From: JACCXJ01 sp050740695
Lineage (GTDB): Bacteria > Pseudomonadota > Gammaproteobacteria > JACCXJ01
Length of the DNA stretch: 64,000 bases
Direction: 5' to 3'
Assembly: GCA_050740695.1 (NCBI GenBank)
Contig: JBOIDR010000006.1
Coordinates: 6,918-70,917 of the forward strand
The notes beneath the pieces were generated by a model. The model had not been told where the DNA came from. It searched no databases and saw nothing but the letters and a program-made list of their open reading frames with translations. Shown here in pieces: positions 50,233-59,304 of this stretch; the stretch's first letter is position 1, and each line of letters opens with the position of its first letter. A program made the position numbers and the translations under genes.

Positions 50233-51516
50233 ATGAGCGAGAGAGGCATCCCCTGGGGCGAGGAGTGGATGGCGTCCCAACGCGCCTTCTGGGATACATG
50301 GTCGCGTCTGTATCAACAGGCCGCGGAGCCGGGCTCGGGCGGTTTCTCGGTACCCTGGACTGCGGTGCTGGAGGTGTGGCAGAAGTCGCTGTCGCAGCCG
50401 ACCTCGGAGCCGGGCCAGGCCTTTCTGCAAGGGTTGCTGCGCCAGGGCAAGGTGTACCTGCGCGTGGCCGAGGACTGCACCAGGCTCGCGGGCAATGCGA
50501 AGGGCACGGAATGGCAGGAGGTGTTCCAGGGCAAGGTCAATGACTGGAAGGCGATGCTGACCTCGGGTAGCCCCGCGGACATGAGCCAGGCGATGCGGGG
50601 GCTCATGCCGTTCTTCGAGTTGCCGCTCGAGACCTGGACGCGGACCGTCTCGGGTTTCTCGGTACTGCCCGGTGATTTCCTGCAAGCCCTGAAACCCGAA
50701 GGTCTGCGTCAGGCGACGGACGAGGTCCACGACCGGATCGGGCGATTTCTGTCCGTGCCGAGCGTCGGATACACGCGCGAATGGCAGGACCAAAACCAGC
50801 GCGGCGCCAAGCTCGTGCTCGACTATCAGAGGGCGTCGCAAGAATATCTGAATGCCCATGCCCGGCTCGGTGTGGATACTATCGAGCGGTTTTCGAAGCG
50901 GGTCATGGAGCGCGCCGAGACGGGCCAGGAGATCACCAGCCTGCGCGAGGTCTACGATGTCTGGGTGGATGCCGGCGAGGCGGCCTACAGCGAATTCGTC
51001 CTGACCGACGAATATGCCGCGATCTACGGGCGTCTCGTCAACGCCTTGATGGCGTTGAAGCACCACAGCCAGTACCTCGTGGATGAGGCCGTCGGTGCCG
51101 CCAATCTCCCGACCCGGCGAGACATGACGACATTACAATGCCGGCAGCAGGAGGTCCGCCGCCAGATAGCTGCGCTGCGCTCCGAGCTCGGCGAGGCGAT
51201 CGGCGAGGGCCTGAACGCCCGTATCCGGCGTTTCGAGGAGACACTGGGAGAGGCCTTGGGCGGGGTGGACGTGAAGGCGCTCAGCGTGGAGGTACAGGCA
51301 CTGCGTGGCGACGCCGTGCGGGTAGCAGCGGACCTGGAGCGGGAGATCTCGCTCTTAAGCGCGGAAAACAAACGTCTATCGGCGGCGGTGGGAGCGCTTT
51401 CGGCGAACGGCCAGGAAACGACGGTGCTCGGAAAGCGTGATGCCGTAGCGCCCGCCACCAAAGGCCGCACGCCTGTCCGGAGATCGGCGGCGCGACCCCG
51501 ATCGAAGACCACCTGA
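50233..51516 (+). CDS. phaE: Class III PHA synthase subunit PhaE
   Basis: Non-catalytic partner needed by class III PhaC. 427 residues. Starts WGEEWMASQRAFWDTWSRLY, contains EVFQGKVNDWKAMLTSGSPA and GYTREWQDQNQRGAKLVLDY, as in Allochromatium PhaE, and has the region DEYAAIYGRLVNALMALKHH. The C-terminal ~100 residues form an Ala/Glu/Arg coiled coil, longer than in Allochromatium PhaE (~357). Followed 12 bp later by phaC. Confidence 0.92.
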   Translation: MSERGIPWGEEWMASQRAFWDTWSRLYQQAAEPGSGGFSVPWTAVLEVWQKSLSQPTSEPGQAFLQGLLRQGKVYLRVAEDCTRLAGNAKGTEWQEVFQGKVNDWKAMLTSGSPADMSQAMRGLMPFFELPLETWTRTVSGFSVLPGDFLQALKPEGLRQATDEVHDRIGRFLSVPSVGYTREWQDQNQRGAKLVLDYQRASQEYLNAHARLGVDTIERFSKRVMERAETGQEITSLREVYDVWVDAGEAAYSEFVLTDEYAAIYGRLVNALMALKHHSQYLVDEAVGAANLPTRRDMTTLQCRQQEVRRQIAALRSELGEAIGEGLNARIRRFEETLGEALGGVDVKALSVEVQALRGDAVRVAADLEREISLLSAENKRLSAAVGALSANGQETTVLGKRDAVAPATKGRTPVRRSAARPRSKTT

Positions 51517-51528
51517 GGGGACGGAAAC

Positions 51529-52593
51529 ATGTTTCCTTTTCAGATCCGTCCGGACCGGGCATTGGGGGAGATACAGGAGTTCGGGGTCAAGCTGAGCCAC
51601 GGCCTCAAGACCCTGAGCGAGATCGGTGACATCGACGTCGGGGCGACCGAGAAGGACGCCGTCTACACCGAGGACAAGGTCGTCCTGTACCGTTTTCGCC
51701 CCCTGGTCGAAAACTCCAGACCGATACCGGTCCTCATCGTCTACGCCCTGGTCAACCGCCCCTACATGGCCGATCTGCAAAAGAACCGCTCGATGGTCCG
51801 AGGCCTCCTCGCCGGTGGGCTGGACGTGTATCTCATCGACTGGGGTTACCCGGACAATGCCGATCGCTTCCTCACCCTCAACGACTACATCAACGGTTAC
51901 ATCGATCGGTGTGTGGGCGTCTTGCGCAGGCGCCACGGTGTGGACGGGATCAACCTCCTCGGGATCTGCCAGGGCGGTACCTTCAGCCTGTGCTACAGCG
52001 CCATTCACCCGAATAAGGTGCGCAACCTGATTACCACGGTGACGCCTGTCGATTTCCACACCGATGGCGACCTCTTGAGCCACTGGGTGCGCCAGGTGGA
52101 CGTGGATCTCCTGGTCGAAACCATGGGCAATATACCGGGCGAGATGTTGAACTGGACCTTCCTGTCGCTCAAGCCGTTCCGCCTCTCCGGCCAGAAGTAC
52201 CTCGATATGATCGATACCCTGGACGACCCGGTGATGTGCAAGAACTTCATGCGCATGGAGAAATGGATCTTCGACAGCCCCGATCAGGCGGGGGAGACGT
52301 TCCGCGGGTTCATCAAGCAGTTCTACCAGGACAACCGGCTCATCAAGGGCGAGGTCATGATCGGCGAGAAGAGCGTCGATCTCGAGAACATCACCATGCC
52401 GGTGCTCAACATCTACGCGAGCGAAGACCACCTGGTCCCACCGGCCGCGTCGCGCGCCCTCAAAAAATATGTCGGCACCAAGGACTACACCGAGCTCGAG
52501 TTCCCCGGCGGACACATCGGCATCTACGTGAGCGGCAAGGCCCAGCAACTCATCCCCCCCGCGGTCAACGAGTGGTTGGCCAAACGGTACTGA
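51529..52593 (+). CDS. phaC: Class III poly(3-hydroxyalkanoate) synthase subunit PhaC
   Basis: Polymerises 3-hydroxybutyryl-CoA on granules. 354 residues, the class III length. Catalytic Cys in the lipase-like box GICQGGTFSL (~145), Asp in YASEDHLVPP (~302) and His in FPGGHIGIYVSG (~331). VLIVYALVNRPYMADLQ is class-typical. Ribosome binding site GAGGGGAC. Encoded directly after phaE as in Chromatiaceae. Confidence 0.96.
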   Translation: MFPFQIRPDRALGEIQEFGVKLSHGLKTLSEIGDIDVGATEKDAVYTEDKVVLYRFRPLVENSRPIPVLIVYALVNRPYMADLQKNRSMVRGLLAGGLDVYLIDWGYPDNADRFLTLNDYINGYIDRCVGVLRRRHGVDGINLLGICQGGTFSLCYSAIHPNKVRNLITTVTPVDFHTDGDLLSHWVRQVDVDLLVETMGNIPGEMLNWTFLSLKPFRLSGQKYLDMIDTLDDPVMCKNFMRMEKWIFDSPDQAGETFRGFIKQFYQDNRLIKGEVMIGEKSVDLENITMPVLNIYASEDHLVPPAASRALKKYVGTKDYTELEFPGGHIGIYVSGKAQQLIPPAVNEWLAKRY

Positions 52594-52750
52594 CGCGCCC
52601 CTAACGGCCCGCGTCTCGGCCGGCTGCTCAAGGGGCTTCCGCCCGCCGCACTTGCGGTGTGCCGGCGCGGCCGCGATTTCACGATCGGACGCTGAAAGCC
52701 ACCACCCCTGGCCTGGGACAGGCCAAGGATGGTAGGTCGCTGGGGTAAAC

Positions 52751-53137
52751 TCAGGAAGCCGCGGCCACTTTCTTGGCGGGGAGGACGGTGGCCTTCTTGA
52801 TGGGGGCCAAGCCCGCGTCGATCGCCTTCTCGGCCCACGCGGTGAATTCGTCCTTGGACTCCGTCAAGGTCTCGGTGGTCTTGCGCAGGGTATCGAGGAG
52901 CTTGTCGTTGTATTCGGTGCTGAGCTTGGTGAAGCCCGACAACAGGTCCTTATAACCCTTCGACTCGGAATACAGGGTCAAGTGCTTGACGCCGGTGTCC
53001 ATGAAGGCGCTGAGGAAGCCGAGTTGGTGCTCGGCGAGCTTCTCGGTGGCCTTGGTGCCGATCTCGCCCAGATCCTTGAAGGACGCGTAGGTGCTGTTGC
53101 TCAGATTGGTCCAGGACTCGATATAGTCGGTTTGCAT
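52751..53137 (-). CDS. Phasin family protein (PhaP-like)
   Basis: 128 residues from ATG 53137. Helical phasin: MQTDYIESWTNLSNSTYASF, then Lys/Glu-rich helices (DKLLDTLRKTTETLTESKDE) and a Lys/Pro/Ala tail (KKATVLPAKKVAAAS) like PhaM-type DNA- or granule-binding tails. Coats PHA granules. A PhaR-like dyad is 60 bp upstream. Convergent with phaC. Confidence 0.85.
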   Translation of the reverse strand: MQTDYIESWTNLSNSTYASFKDLGEIGTKATEKLAEHQLGFLSAFMDTGVKHLTLYSESKGYKDLLSGFTKLSTEYNDKLLDTLRKTTETLTESKDEFTAWAEKAIDAGLAPIKKATVLPAKKVAAAS

Positions 53138-53196
53138 GGTGTTCCTCCTAACTGGGATGAGTGGATTTACCTGTGGTTTGGCATGACTTTCGTGTG

Positions 53197-53213
53197 ATGC
53201 TGCAATGCAGCAT
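53197..53213. promoter_or_regulatory. Candidate PhaR operator before the phasin gene
   Basis: atgctgcaatgcagcat is a perfect palindrome with a 3-base centre and contains CTGC-N3-GCAG, the core reported for PhaR binding in Paracoccus and Rhodobacter. It lies 60 bp upstream of the phasin start. A phaR gene is in the same cluster, and PhaR repression of phasin genes is well established in those genera. Confidence 0.65.
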
Positions 53214-53253
53214 AGTCCACCCATCGGCCGCTGTCAAGGACCCTTGAGGCAAC

Positions 53254-53613
53254 TCACTTCGTCTTTGCGGCCTTGGGAGGCGCGTTCGCCGCCGCCACTC
53301 CCTTTTCCAACCAGGCGCTCAGCTCGCTGCGACAGTCGGCCAGCAAATCGTTGGTCGATCGCACGATGTCGACGAACTTGCTGCTGTACTGACTCACCAG
53401 CTCGGCCTGCTTGGCGAGCAGGTCCTTCGGGTCTTTGGCGCCGCCCATCATCTGCAGCTCCAAGGATGTCGCCTCCAGGCAGGCGCTCAGGATCTGCTGC
53501 TGCTGTTCCGTCATGCGCGCCAGGATGCGCTCGTTGATCTGGCCGAGCTCCTTCATGGATTCCAGCGCCTTACGGCTGACCGTCGCCCACTGGTCGAGTA
53601 ATTCGGTTTGCAT
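53254..53613 (-). CDS. Phasin family protein
   Basis: 119 residues from ATG 53613. MQTELLDQWATVSRKALESM, then QQQQILSACLEATSLELQMM and LVSQYSSKFVDIVRSTNDLL, an all-helical phasin; tail AAANAPPKAAKTK. A second phasin beside the first but only distantly similar (shared MQT...W...S start and length). Lies upstream of and co-directional with the other phasin gene, 116 bp away. Confidence 0.82.
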   Translation of the reverse strand: MQTELLDQWATVSRKALESMKELGQINERILARMTEQQQQILSACLEATSLELQMMGGAKDPKDLLAKQAELVSQYSSKFVDIVRSTNDLLADCRSELSAWLEKGVAAANAPPKAAKTK

Positions 53614-53828
53614 GCATGGTCCCCCCCTTTCGGGAATCGTCGATGTATCTCTGATGCCCACTGCCCGTCTGGTGGCCGGCAGGCCCCACCGGACGCCGCG
53701 TGCGTCCTCCGCCCATTCTAGAGCAAAGGCGCTTCGATGCTATACTCGCGTCGTCCCAGGGGCTGTCACGTAGACCGGCCCGGCCGCGCAAGGTTGGAAC
53801 TTCACATGTGTTCGAAGAGGTGTAGTGC

Positions 53829-55679
53829 ATGACGATGACTCACGACGGGGCGGAGCGGACCAGGAACCAGCGGTTGCTGAAATGGGTGGACGAGATCGCC
53901 GCCTTGTGCAAACCGGATCGGATCCATTGGTGTGATGGTTCGCAAGAGGAATACGATCGCCTGTGCGAGGAGTTGGTGCAGAAGGGCACGTTCACCCGCC
54001 TGAACCCGACGAAGAGGCCCCGGAGCTACTTGGCCCGGTCCCACCCGACGGACGTCGCTAGGGTCGAGGATCGGACCTTCATCTGCAGCGCGCGCAAGGA
54101 GGACGCCGGGCCCACCAACAACTGGATGGACCCCGAAGAGATGCGCGGCATCCTCAGGGGTCTCTTCGACGGCTGCATGCGCGGTCGTACCCTGTACGTC
54201 GTACCCTTCAGCATGGGGCCGATCGGTTCGCACATCTCTCACATCGGCGTCGAGATCAGCGATTCGGCGTATGTCGCCATCAATCAGCGCATCATGACAC
54301 GCATGGGGCAGGCGGCCCTCGATGCCCTCGGGCCGGACGGTGATATCGTTCCCTGTGTGCACTCGGTCGGCGCGCCCCTGCAGCCCCACCAGGAGGACGT
54401 GATCTGGCCGTGCAACGACACCAAGTACATCACGCACTTCCCCGAGACCCGTGAGATCTGGTCGTTCGGTAGCGGTTACGGCGGGAACGCGCTCTTGGGC
54501 AAGAAGTGTTTTGCGTTGCGCATCGCCTCGGTCATGGCCCGCGACCAGGGGTGGCTCGCCGAGCACATGCTGGTCCTGGGTGTCGAGTCACCGAGCGGGG
54601 AGAAGACGTATGTCTCGGCGGCGTTTCCGAGCGCCTGCGGAAAGACCAACTTCGCGATGTTGATCCCGCCCAAGGCCTTCGACGGCTGGACGGTTACGAC
54701 CATCGGGGACGACATCGCCTGGATCAAGCCGGGCGCCGACGGACGGTTCCATGCGATCAATCCCGAGTCCGGCTACTTCGGGGTGGCGCCGGGCACCAAC
54801 ATGGATTCGAACCCGAACGCCATGTTGACGCTCAAGGAGAACTGCATTTACAGCAACGTCGCCTTGACGGACGACGGGGACGTGTGGTGGGAAGGCATGA
54901 CCAAAGAGCCCCCCGCGCACCTGATCGACTGGAAGGGCAACGACTGGACCCCGCAGAGCGGGACGCCCGCGGCCCATCCGAACGCGCGTTTCACGGCGCC
55001 CGCGGGGCAATGCCCCTCGATCGATCCGGCCTGGGAGGACCCGAACGGTGTGCCGATCAGCGCCTTCGTGTTCGGCGGCCGGATCAGCAAGAACTTCCCA
55101 TTGGTACTTCAGGCCCATGACTGGGAGCACGGCGTCTACCTCGCGGCCACCATGGGCTCGGAGGCTACCGCCGCCGCCGTGGGCCAGGCGGCGATGCGCC
55201 GGGATCCGATGGCGATGCTGCCCTTCTGCGGCTACAACATGGCCGATTACTGGAAGCACTGGCTGCGGATCGGTCGCGAGCGCGTGGCCACGCCGCCCTT
55301 GATCTTCCGGGTCAACTGGTTCCGCAAGGACGAGCGCGGCAAGTTCATCTGGCCGGGCTATGGCGAGAACATGCGGGCCTTGAAATGGATCGTGGACCGC
55401 TGCCGCGGTCGGGCGCGGGGGGTGGAGAGCCCGCTCGGCTGGGTGCCGCCCTATGAGGCGCTGAACTGGGACGGCCTGTCCTTCCCTCGCGAGCGATACC
55501 TCGAGATCATGAACATCGATCGCGATCGGGCCCGCCAGGAGGCGAACGATCAGGAGGAGTTATTCACCCGCTTCGGCGATCACCTGCCGCGGGAGATGGA
55601 GATCGAGCGCGAGCTCCTGCTCTCCAGGCTGCATCACTCGCCGCCGGTTTGGGACCTCGGGGTGGCGAGCGCCGCTTGA
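53829..55679 (+). CDS. pckG: Phosphoenolpyruvate carboxykinase, GTP-type (PckG)
   Basis: Converts oxaloacetate and GTP to PEP, CO2 and GDP in gluconeogenesis. 616 residues. P-loop SAFPSACGKTNFAMLIP-type (AFPSACGKTN), kinase-2 GDDIAWIKPG, substrate region ARSHPTDVARVEDRTFICS, and late nucleotide-binding NWFRKDERGKFIWPGYGENM. GTP-type PckG is less common in gammaproteobacteria than ATP-type PckA. Its place in the PHA cluster, with the glycogen operon elsewhere in the window, suits a cell that cycles carbon between PHA and glucan (inference). Ends at a strong terminator. Confidence 0.96.
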   Translation: MTMTHDGAERTRNQRLLKWVDEIAALCKPDRIHWCDGSQEEYDRLCEELVQKGTFTRLNPTKRPRSYLARSHPTDVARVEDRTFICSARKEDAGPTNNWMDPEEMRGILRGLFDGCMRGRTLYVVPFSMGPIGSHISHIGVEISDSAYVAINQRIMTRMGQAALDALGPDGDIVPCVHSVGAPLQPHQEDVIWPCNDTKYITHFPETREIWSFGSGYGGNALLGKKCFALRIASVMARDQGWLAEHMLVLGVESPSGEKTYVSAAFPSACGKTNFAMLIPPKAFDGWTVTTIGDDIAWIKPGADGRFHAINPESGYFGVAPGTNMDSNPNAMLTLKENCIYSNVALTDDGDVWWEGMTKEPPAHLIDWKGNDWTPQSGTPAAHPNARFTAPAGQCPSIDPAWEDPNGVPISAFVFGGRISKNFPLVLQAHDWEHGVYLAATMGSEATAAAVGQAAMRRDPMAMLPFCGYNMADYWKHWLRIGRERVATPPLIFRVNWFRKDERGKFIWPGYGENMRALKWIVDRCRGRARGVESPLGWVPPYEALNWDGLSFPRERYLEIMNIDRDRARQEANDQEELFTRFGDHLPREMEIERELLLSRLHHSPPVWDLGVASAA

Positions 55680-55687
55680 GACGGGTC

Positions 55688-56710
55688 CTATGACGCGAAA
55701 AGGCGGTCGCAAGACCGCCTTTTTTCGTGGACCCTCTGTGCTTGACCGAGGTCGATGGCCTCTACGAACGACGCCTGCCGCCGGCTGGCGACATCCTGGC
55801 CGGTATAGGTACAGTCCTGATCGGCCGCCAGGAAGGCGGCGGCCTTGGCGATCTCTTCGGGCTGCTCCAGACAGTCCAGGTCGAGCAGGCGCAGGATCGT
55901 GCGACTGGCGTCTTCCGGGGCGGTTTTTAAATACCCCGCAGACACGGTGTTCACGGTGATCCCCTGGTCCTGAACCTCACGTGCGAGCGCGCGCGTGAAC
56001 CCCAGTATGCCGGCTTTGGCGGCCGCGAACTGGGAGGTGGGGGTCCCGGCGCTGCCGCTCGAGACGATGGTGATGATGCGCCCGTAACGGCGCTTCGACA
56101 TCCCCGGGATCAGGTTGCGGGCGAGGTTGAAGAGCCCGTCGAGGTCAGTATCGAGCACCGCTCTCCAGTTTGCGCTCTCGGCGCACCGTGCTTCCGGAGC
56201 AGTGCAATGGACCAGGATGTCCACCGCCCCGTAACGCCGCTCCGCCCAGCGCGCAAGCTCGGCGCAGTCCTCGAAGCAGCCGATGTCGCACTCGACGACG
56301 GCGATGTCATAACCCGGGCGGCCATGGCCCAACTTACTCACGTAATCGCGCCACTGCCTGGCATGAGTGGCTTCGGAAGGCGGATAGGTCGCGGCCACCC
56401 GAAACCCGGACTCCGCGAGCCGCTCGCAGACGGTAGTGGCCAGAATACCCCGGGCGCCGGTCACGAGCGCGAGCCGTCGGGGCGTGGAGCGGAATAAGGA
56501 GGGGGCATTGGGCGAGAGGAACGCCGCGAGCGAACGGTAGTGCTCGGCCGCGCTACTGAAGCAGAGGTCGATGCTCGCGCGTTGGTTGTCCACGAGCCGG
56601 CCCCAAAAGCGTTCGCCGAGCTGGGTCACGGCGATTGCCGATCCCAGGCCCATGCCCGCGGCGCGGACCCAGTAGTCCATCCCCTGCCTGCCCATCTGAT
56701 CGAGCCACAT
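55688..56710 (-). CDS. SDR-family protein with phasin-like N-terminus, probably frameshifted at the 3' end
   Basis: 340 residues. The first ~70 (MDYWVRAAGMGLGSAIAVTQ and an aromatic helical part) resemble phasin or PhaM-like helices; the rest is a short-chain dehydrogenase (ALVTGARGILATTVCERLAE, VDILVHCTA, NLIPGMSKRRYGRIITIVSS). The active-site Tyr is replaced by Phe (SQFAAAKAGI) and the nucleotide loop is altered, so reductase activity is doubtful. The last ~30 residues run through the terminator hairpin; one base fewer near 55787-55790 would give DVPAGGRRRS and a stop, close to the family's normal end. Last gene after phaA-phaB-phaR; possibly a granule-associated, catalytically inactive paralogue of PhaB (inference). 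Confidence 0.6.
   Translation of the reverse strand: MWLDQMGRQGMDYWVRAAGMGLGSAIAVTQLGERFWGRLVDNQRASIDLCFSSAAEHYRSLAAFLSPNAPSLFRSTPRRLALVTGARGILATTVCERLAESGFRVAATYPPSEATHARQWRDYVSKLGHGRPGYDIAVVECDIGCFEDCAELARWAERRYGAVDILVHCTAPEARCAESANWRAVLDTDLDGLFNLARNLIPGMSKRRYGRIITIVSSGSAGTPTSQFAAAKAGILGFTRALAREVQDQGITVNTVSAGYLKTAPEDASRTILRLLDLDCLEQPEEIAKAAAFLAADQDCTYTGQDVASRRQASFVEAIDLGQAQRVHEKRRSCDRLFAS
55698..55725. terminator. Bidirectional intrinsic terminator after pckG
   Basis: Perfect stem aaaaggcggtc/gaccgcctttt with loop gcaa, followed by a T-run on the plus strand and, by symmetry, on the minus strand. It serves pckG and the converging SDR/pha operon. The SDR frame reads through it, which supports a frameshift in that gene. 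Confidence 0.9.
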
Positions 56711-56801
56711 AGGATGCCCTCATTAGCGATGCCGAAAGGCAACAAACGATGTGCCAGCCCTCGAGGCACTGGCCACCCCGGGCCTTCGGCGAGTCAGCCA
56801 C

Positions 56802-57290
56802 TTATGTCTTGTCCGAGTCCTCTGCCTCTCCGTCTTGTGCGCCCGCGAGACCCGCGGCCTTGAAGAAGCTATCTTGCATCTTCTTGATCGTCTCGAGGTT
56901 GTGTTGGGTGATCTCGGTGATGGCCGTCAAGGGGTTGCGCTTGACGGCCTCGTTGATCTGGGCGTGAAAGCGCCTCTGTTGCTCGCTGAAGAGCGAAAGG
57001 CTTTGCTCCAAAAAGCTCGCCGCGACGCCCTGGACGGTGTCGCCATAGAAACGGATGATCCGGGTCAGCGCATCGGTGCTGAAGATCGGCTCGCCGCAGC
57101 CCTCCTGCTCGCTGATGATCTGCAAGAGGATGCTGCGCGTGATGTCCTCGCCCGTCTTCTGATCCTTGACGCAGAACGAGACGTTCTCCAGGACCAGCCC
57201 GCGCACGTCGGCCAAGGTGATGTACTTGCTCTCGACCGTGTCATAAAGACGCCGGTTGGGGTACTTCTTGATGATGCGCTTGTCTTCCAT
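56802..57290 (-). CDS. phaR: PHA synthesis repressor PhaR
   Basis: 162 residues from ATG 57290; an alternative ATG at 57317 overlaps the phaB stop and adds nine codons. N-terminal DNA-binding domain RIIKKYPNRRLYDTVESKYI (PHB/PHA_accum_DNA-binding), then SFCVKDQKTGEDITRSILLQ and the regulator domain FYGDTVQGVAASFLEQSLSL. PhaR represses phasin and its own genes until it binds PHA. Candidate operators lie at 53197-53213, 50149-50161 and 59305-59315. Confidence 0.94.
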   Translation of the reverse strand: MEDKRIIKKYPNRRLYDTVESKYITLADVRGLVLENVSFCVKDQKTGEDITRSILLQIISEQEGCGEPIFSTDALTRIIRFYGDTVQGVAASFLEQSLSLFSEQQRRFHAQINEAVKRNPLTAITEITQHNLETIKKMQDSFFKAAGLAGAQDGEAEDSDKT

Positions 57291-57316
57291 CGCTCGTGCC
57301 GAGGTTGGTCCCGACA

Positions 57317-58066
57317 TCACATCATGTGCTGGCCCCCGTTCATCGCGAAGTCCGCCCCGGTGATGAAGCACGCCTTGTCGGAGGCCAGGAAATCGACCAG
57401 ATAGGCGACCTCCTGGGCCTCGCCCAGACGCCCGACCGGGATCTGCGCGATGATCTGGTTGCGGGTGTCCTCCGGTACCGCCATCACCATCTCCGTCGCG
57501 ATATAGCCGGGCGACACGGTATTGACGGTGATGCCCTTGCGCGCCACTTCTTGCGCCAGCGACATGGTGAAGCCGTGCATACCGGCCTTGGTGCTCGTGT
57601 AGTTGACCTGCCCGATCTGACCCTTCTGCCCGTTGATCGAGGAGATGTTGACGATGCGCCCGAAGCCGCGCTCGATCATGCCGCCGATCACCTGCCGGGT
57701 CACGTTGAAGAGGCTGTCGAGGTTGATGCCGAGCACGGTGTCCCACTGCTCGCGGGCCATCTTGCGAAACGTCACGTCCATGGTGATCCCGGCGTTGTTG
57801 ACCAGGATGTCGATGGGACCGAGGTCCTTCTCGATCGCCGCGACCATCCGGCCGCAGCCCTCGAAGTCCCGGACGTCCACGCCGTAGCCCTTGAAGTGAT
57901 AGCCCTCTGCGCGCGTCTCGGAGAGCCACTGCCGGGCCTTGTCCTCGTTGCGGTAGTTGGTCGCGACCCTGGCCCCCGAGTCGGCGAGTTGCCGGCAGAT
58001 CGCGGCCCCGATCCCGCTCGTGCCGCCCGTGACGAGCGCCACGCGCCCCGTGAGCTCCGTTTTCAT
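57317..58066 (-). CDS. phaB: Acetoacetyl-CoA reductase (PhaB)
   Basis: NADPH-dependent reduction of acetoacetyl-CoA to (R)-3-hydroxybutyryl-CoA. 249 residues from ATG 58066. Cofactor loop TGGTSGIGAAICRQL, NNAG, catalytic Ser and Tyr-Lys in NISSINGQKGQIGQVNYTST followed by KAG, and the end FITGADFAMNGGQHMM, the usual PhaB terminus. The start overlaps the phaA stop (ATGA). Confidence 0.95.
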   Translation of the reverse strand: MKTELTGRVALVTGGTSGIGAAICRQLADSGARVATNYRNEDKARQWLSETRAEGYHFKGYGVDVRDFEGCGRMVAAIEKDLGPIDILVNNAGITMDVTFRKMAREQWDTVLGINLDSLFNVTRQVIGGMIERGFGRIVNISSINGQKGQIGQVNYTSTKAGMHGFTMSLAQEVARKGITVNTVSPGYIATEMVMAVPEDTRNQIIAQIPVGRLGEAQEVAYLVDFLASDKACFITGADFAMNGGQHMM

Positions 58067-59274
58067 TTCGTCGATCTCGCTCCCCACCGTTCGACCGACC
58101 GTTCCACCGCCAGCGCAATGCCCTGGCCGCCGCCGATGCAGAGCGTCGCGAGACCGCGATGGGCATCGCGGCGCTTCAACTCGTAGAGGAGGGAGACCAA
58201 GACGCGCGCCCCGGAGGCGCCGATCGGGTGGCCGAGCGCGATGGCCCCGCCGTTGACGTTGACCCGGTCGAGGTCCCAGCCGAGATCGCGGTTCACCGAG
58301 ATGGCCTGGGCCGCGAAGGCCTCGTTGGCCTCGATCAGGTCGAGGTCCTGGACCTTCCAGCCCGCCTTCTCCAGGCAACGGCGCGTGGCCGGGATGGGGC
58401 CTGTGCCCATGATGGCCGGGTCCACCCCGGCGCTAGCATAGGCGGCGATGCGGCAGAGCGGCGTGAGGCCGAGGGCCTTGGCGCGCGCGGCGCTCGTGAC
58501 GATTACGGCGGCCGCCCCGTCGTTGATCCCGGAGGCGTTGCCGGCCGTCACGCTGCCTTCCTTGTCGAAGGCCGGCCTGAGCTTGGCGAGGGACTCCGCC
58601 GTCGTCCCATGGCGCGGAAATTCATCGGTGTCGAAGACGATCGGGTCGCCCTTCTTCTGCGGGATCTCGATGGGAATGATCTCGTCTTTGAAGCGCCCGG
58701 CCTTCTGGGCGGCCTCGGCGCGCTCTTGGGACAGCGCCGCGAAGGCGTCCTGTTCCTCGCGGCTGATCCGATATTTCTTGACGATGTTCTCGGCAGTGAT
58801 CCCCATGTGGATGTTGTTGAAGATGTCCCACAGGCCCTCGTTGATCATGGTGTCCACGAGTTTCCACTCGCCCATCTTCTGCCCGTTGCGCGAGCCCGGC
58901 AGCACGTGTGGCGCGAGGCTCATGTTCTCCTGTCCCCCGGCGACGACGATCTCGGCGTCACCGGCACGGATGGCCTGGGCAGCGAGGGCGACTGCCTTGA
59001 GGCCGCTGCCGCAGACCTTGTTGATCGTCATGCAGGGCACCGCGTGCGGCAAGCCGGCCCCAATCGCCGCCTGCCGGGCTGGGTTCATGCCGACTCCGGC
59101 GCAGAGGACCTGGCCCAGGATCACATCGTCGACGGCTTCGGCCGGGGTCCCGGTCCGCGACAAGAGGTTGGCGATGACTCTGGCGCCCAAGGTCGCGGCT
59201 GGGATCGTCGACAGGCTGCCTCCGAATGAGCCGATGGCCGTGCGGCCCGCGGCGACGATAACGACATCCGACAT
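58063..59274 (-). CDS. phaA: Acetyl-CoA acetyltransferase (PhaA)
   Basis: Beta-ketothiolase that condenses two acetyl-CoA. 403 residues from ATG 59274. Nucleophile Cys in MTINKVCGSGLKAVALA, His in GGAIALGHPIGASGARVLVS and Cys in TLCIGGGQGIALAVE. Slightly longer C-terminus than usual (SVERWGARSTK), because its stop lies beyond the phaB start overlap. First gene of phaA-phaB-phaR, with a PhaR-like half-conserved box upstream. Confidence 0.95.
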   Translation of the reverse strand: MSDVVIVAAGRTAIGSFGGSLSTIPAATLGARVIANLLSRTGTPAEAVDDVILGQVLCAGVGMNPARQAAIGAGLPHAVPCMTINKVCGSGLKAVALAAQAIRAGDAEIVVAGGQENMSLAPHVLPGSRNGQKMGEWKLVDTMINEGLWDIFNNIHMGITAENIVKKYRISREEQDAFAALSQERAEAAQKAGRFKDEIIPIEIPQKKGDPIVFDTDEFPRHGTTAESLAKLRPAFDKEGSVTAGNASGINDGAAAVIVTSAARAKALGLTPLCRIAAYASAGVDPAIMGTGPIPATRRCLEKAGWKVQDLDLIEANEAFAAQAISVNRDLGWDLDRVNVNGGAIALGHPIGASGARVLVSLLYELKRRDAHRGLATLCIGGGQGIALAVERSVERWGARSTK

Positions 59275-59304
59275 GGTTCGATCTCCTGTGTAGTCGCGCG
59301 TACG

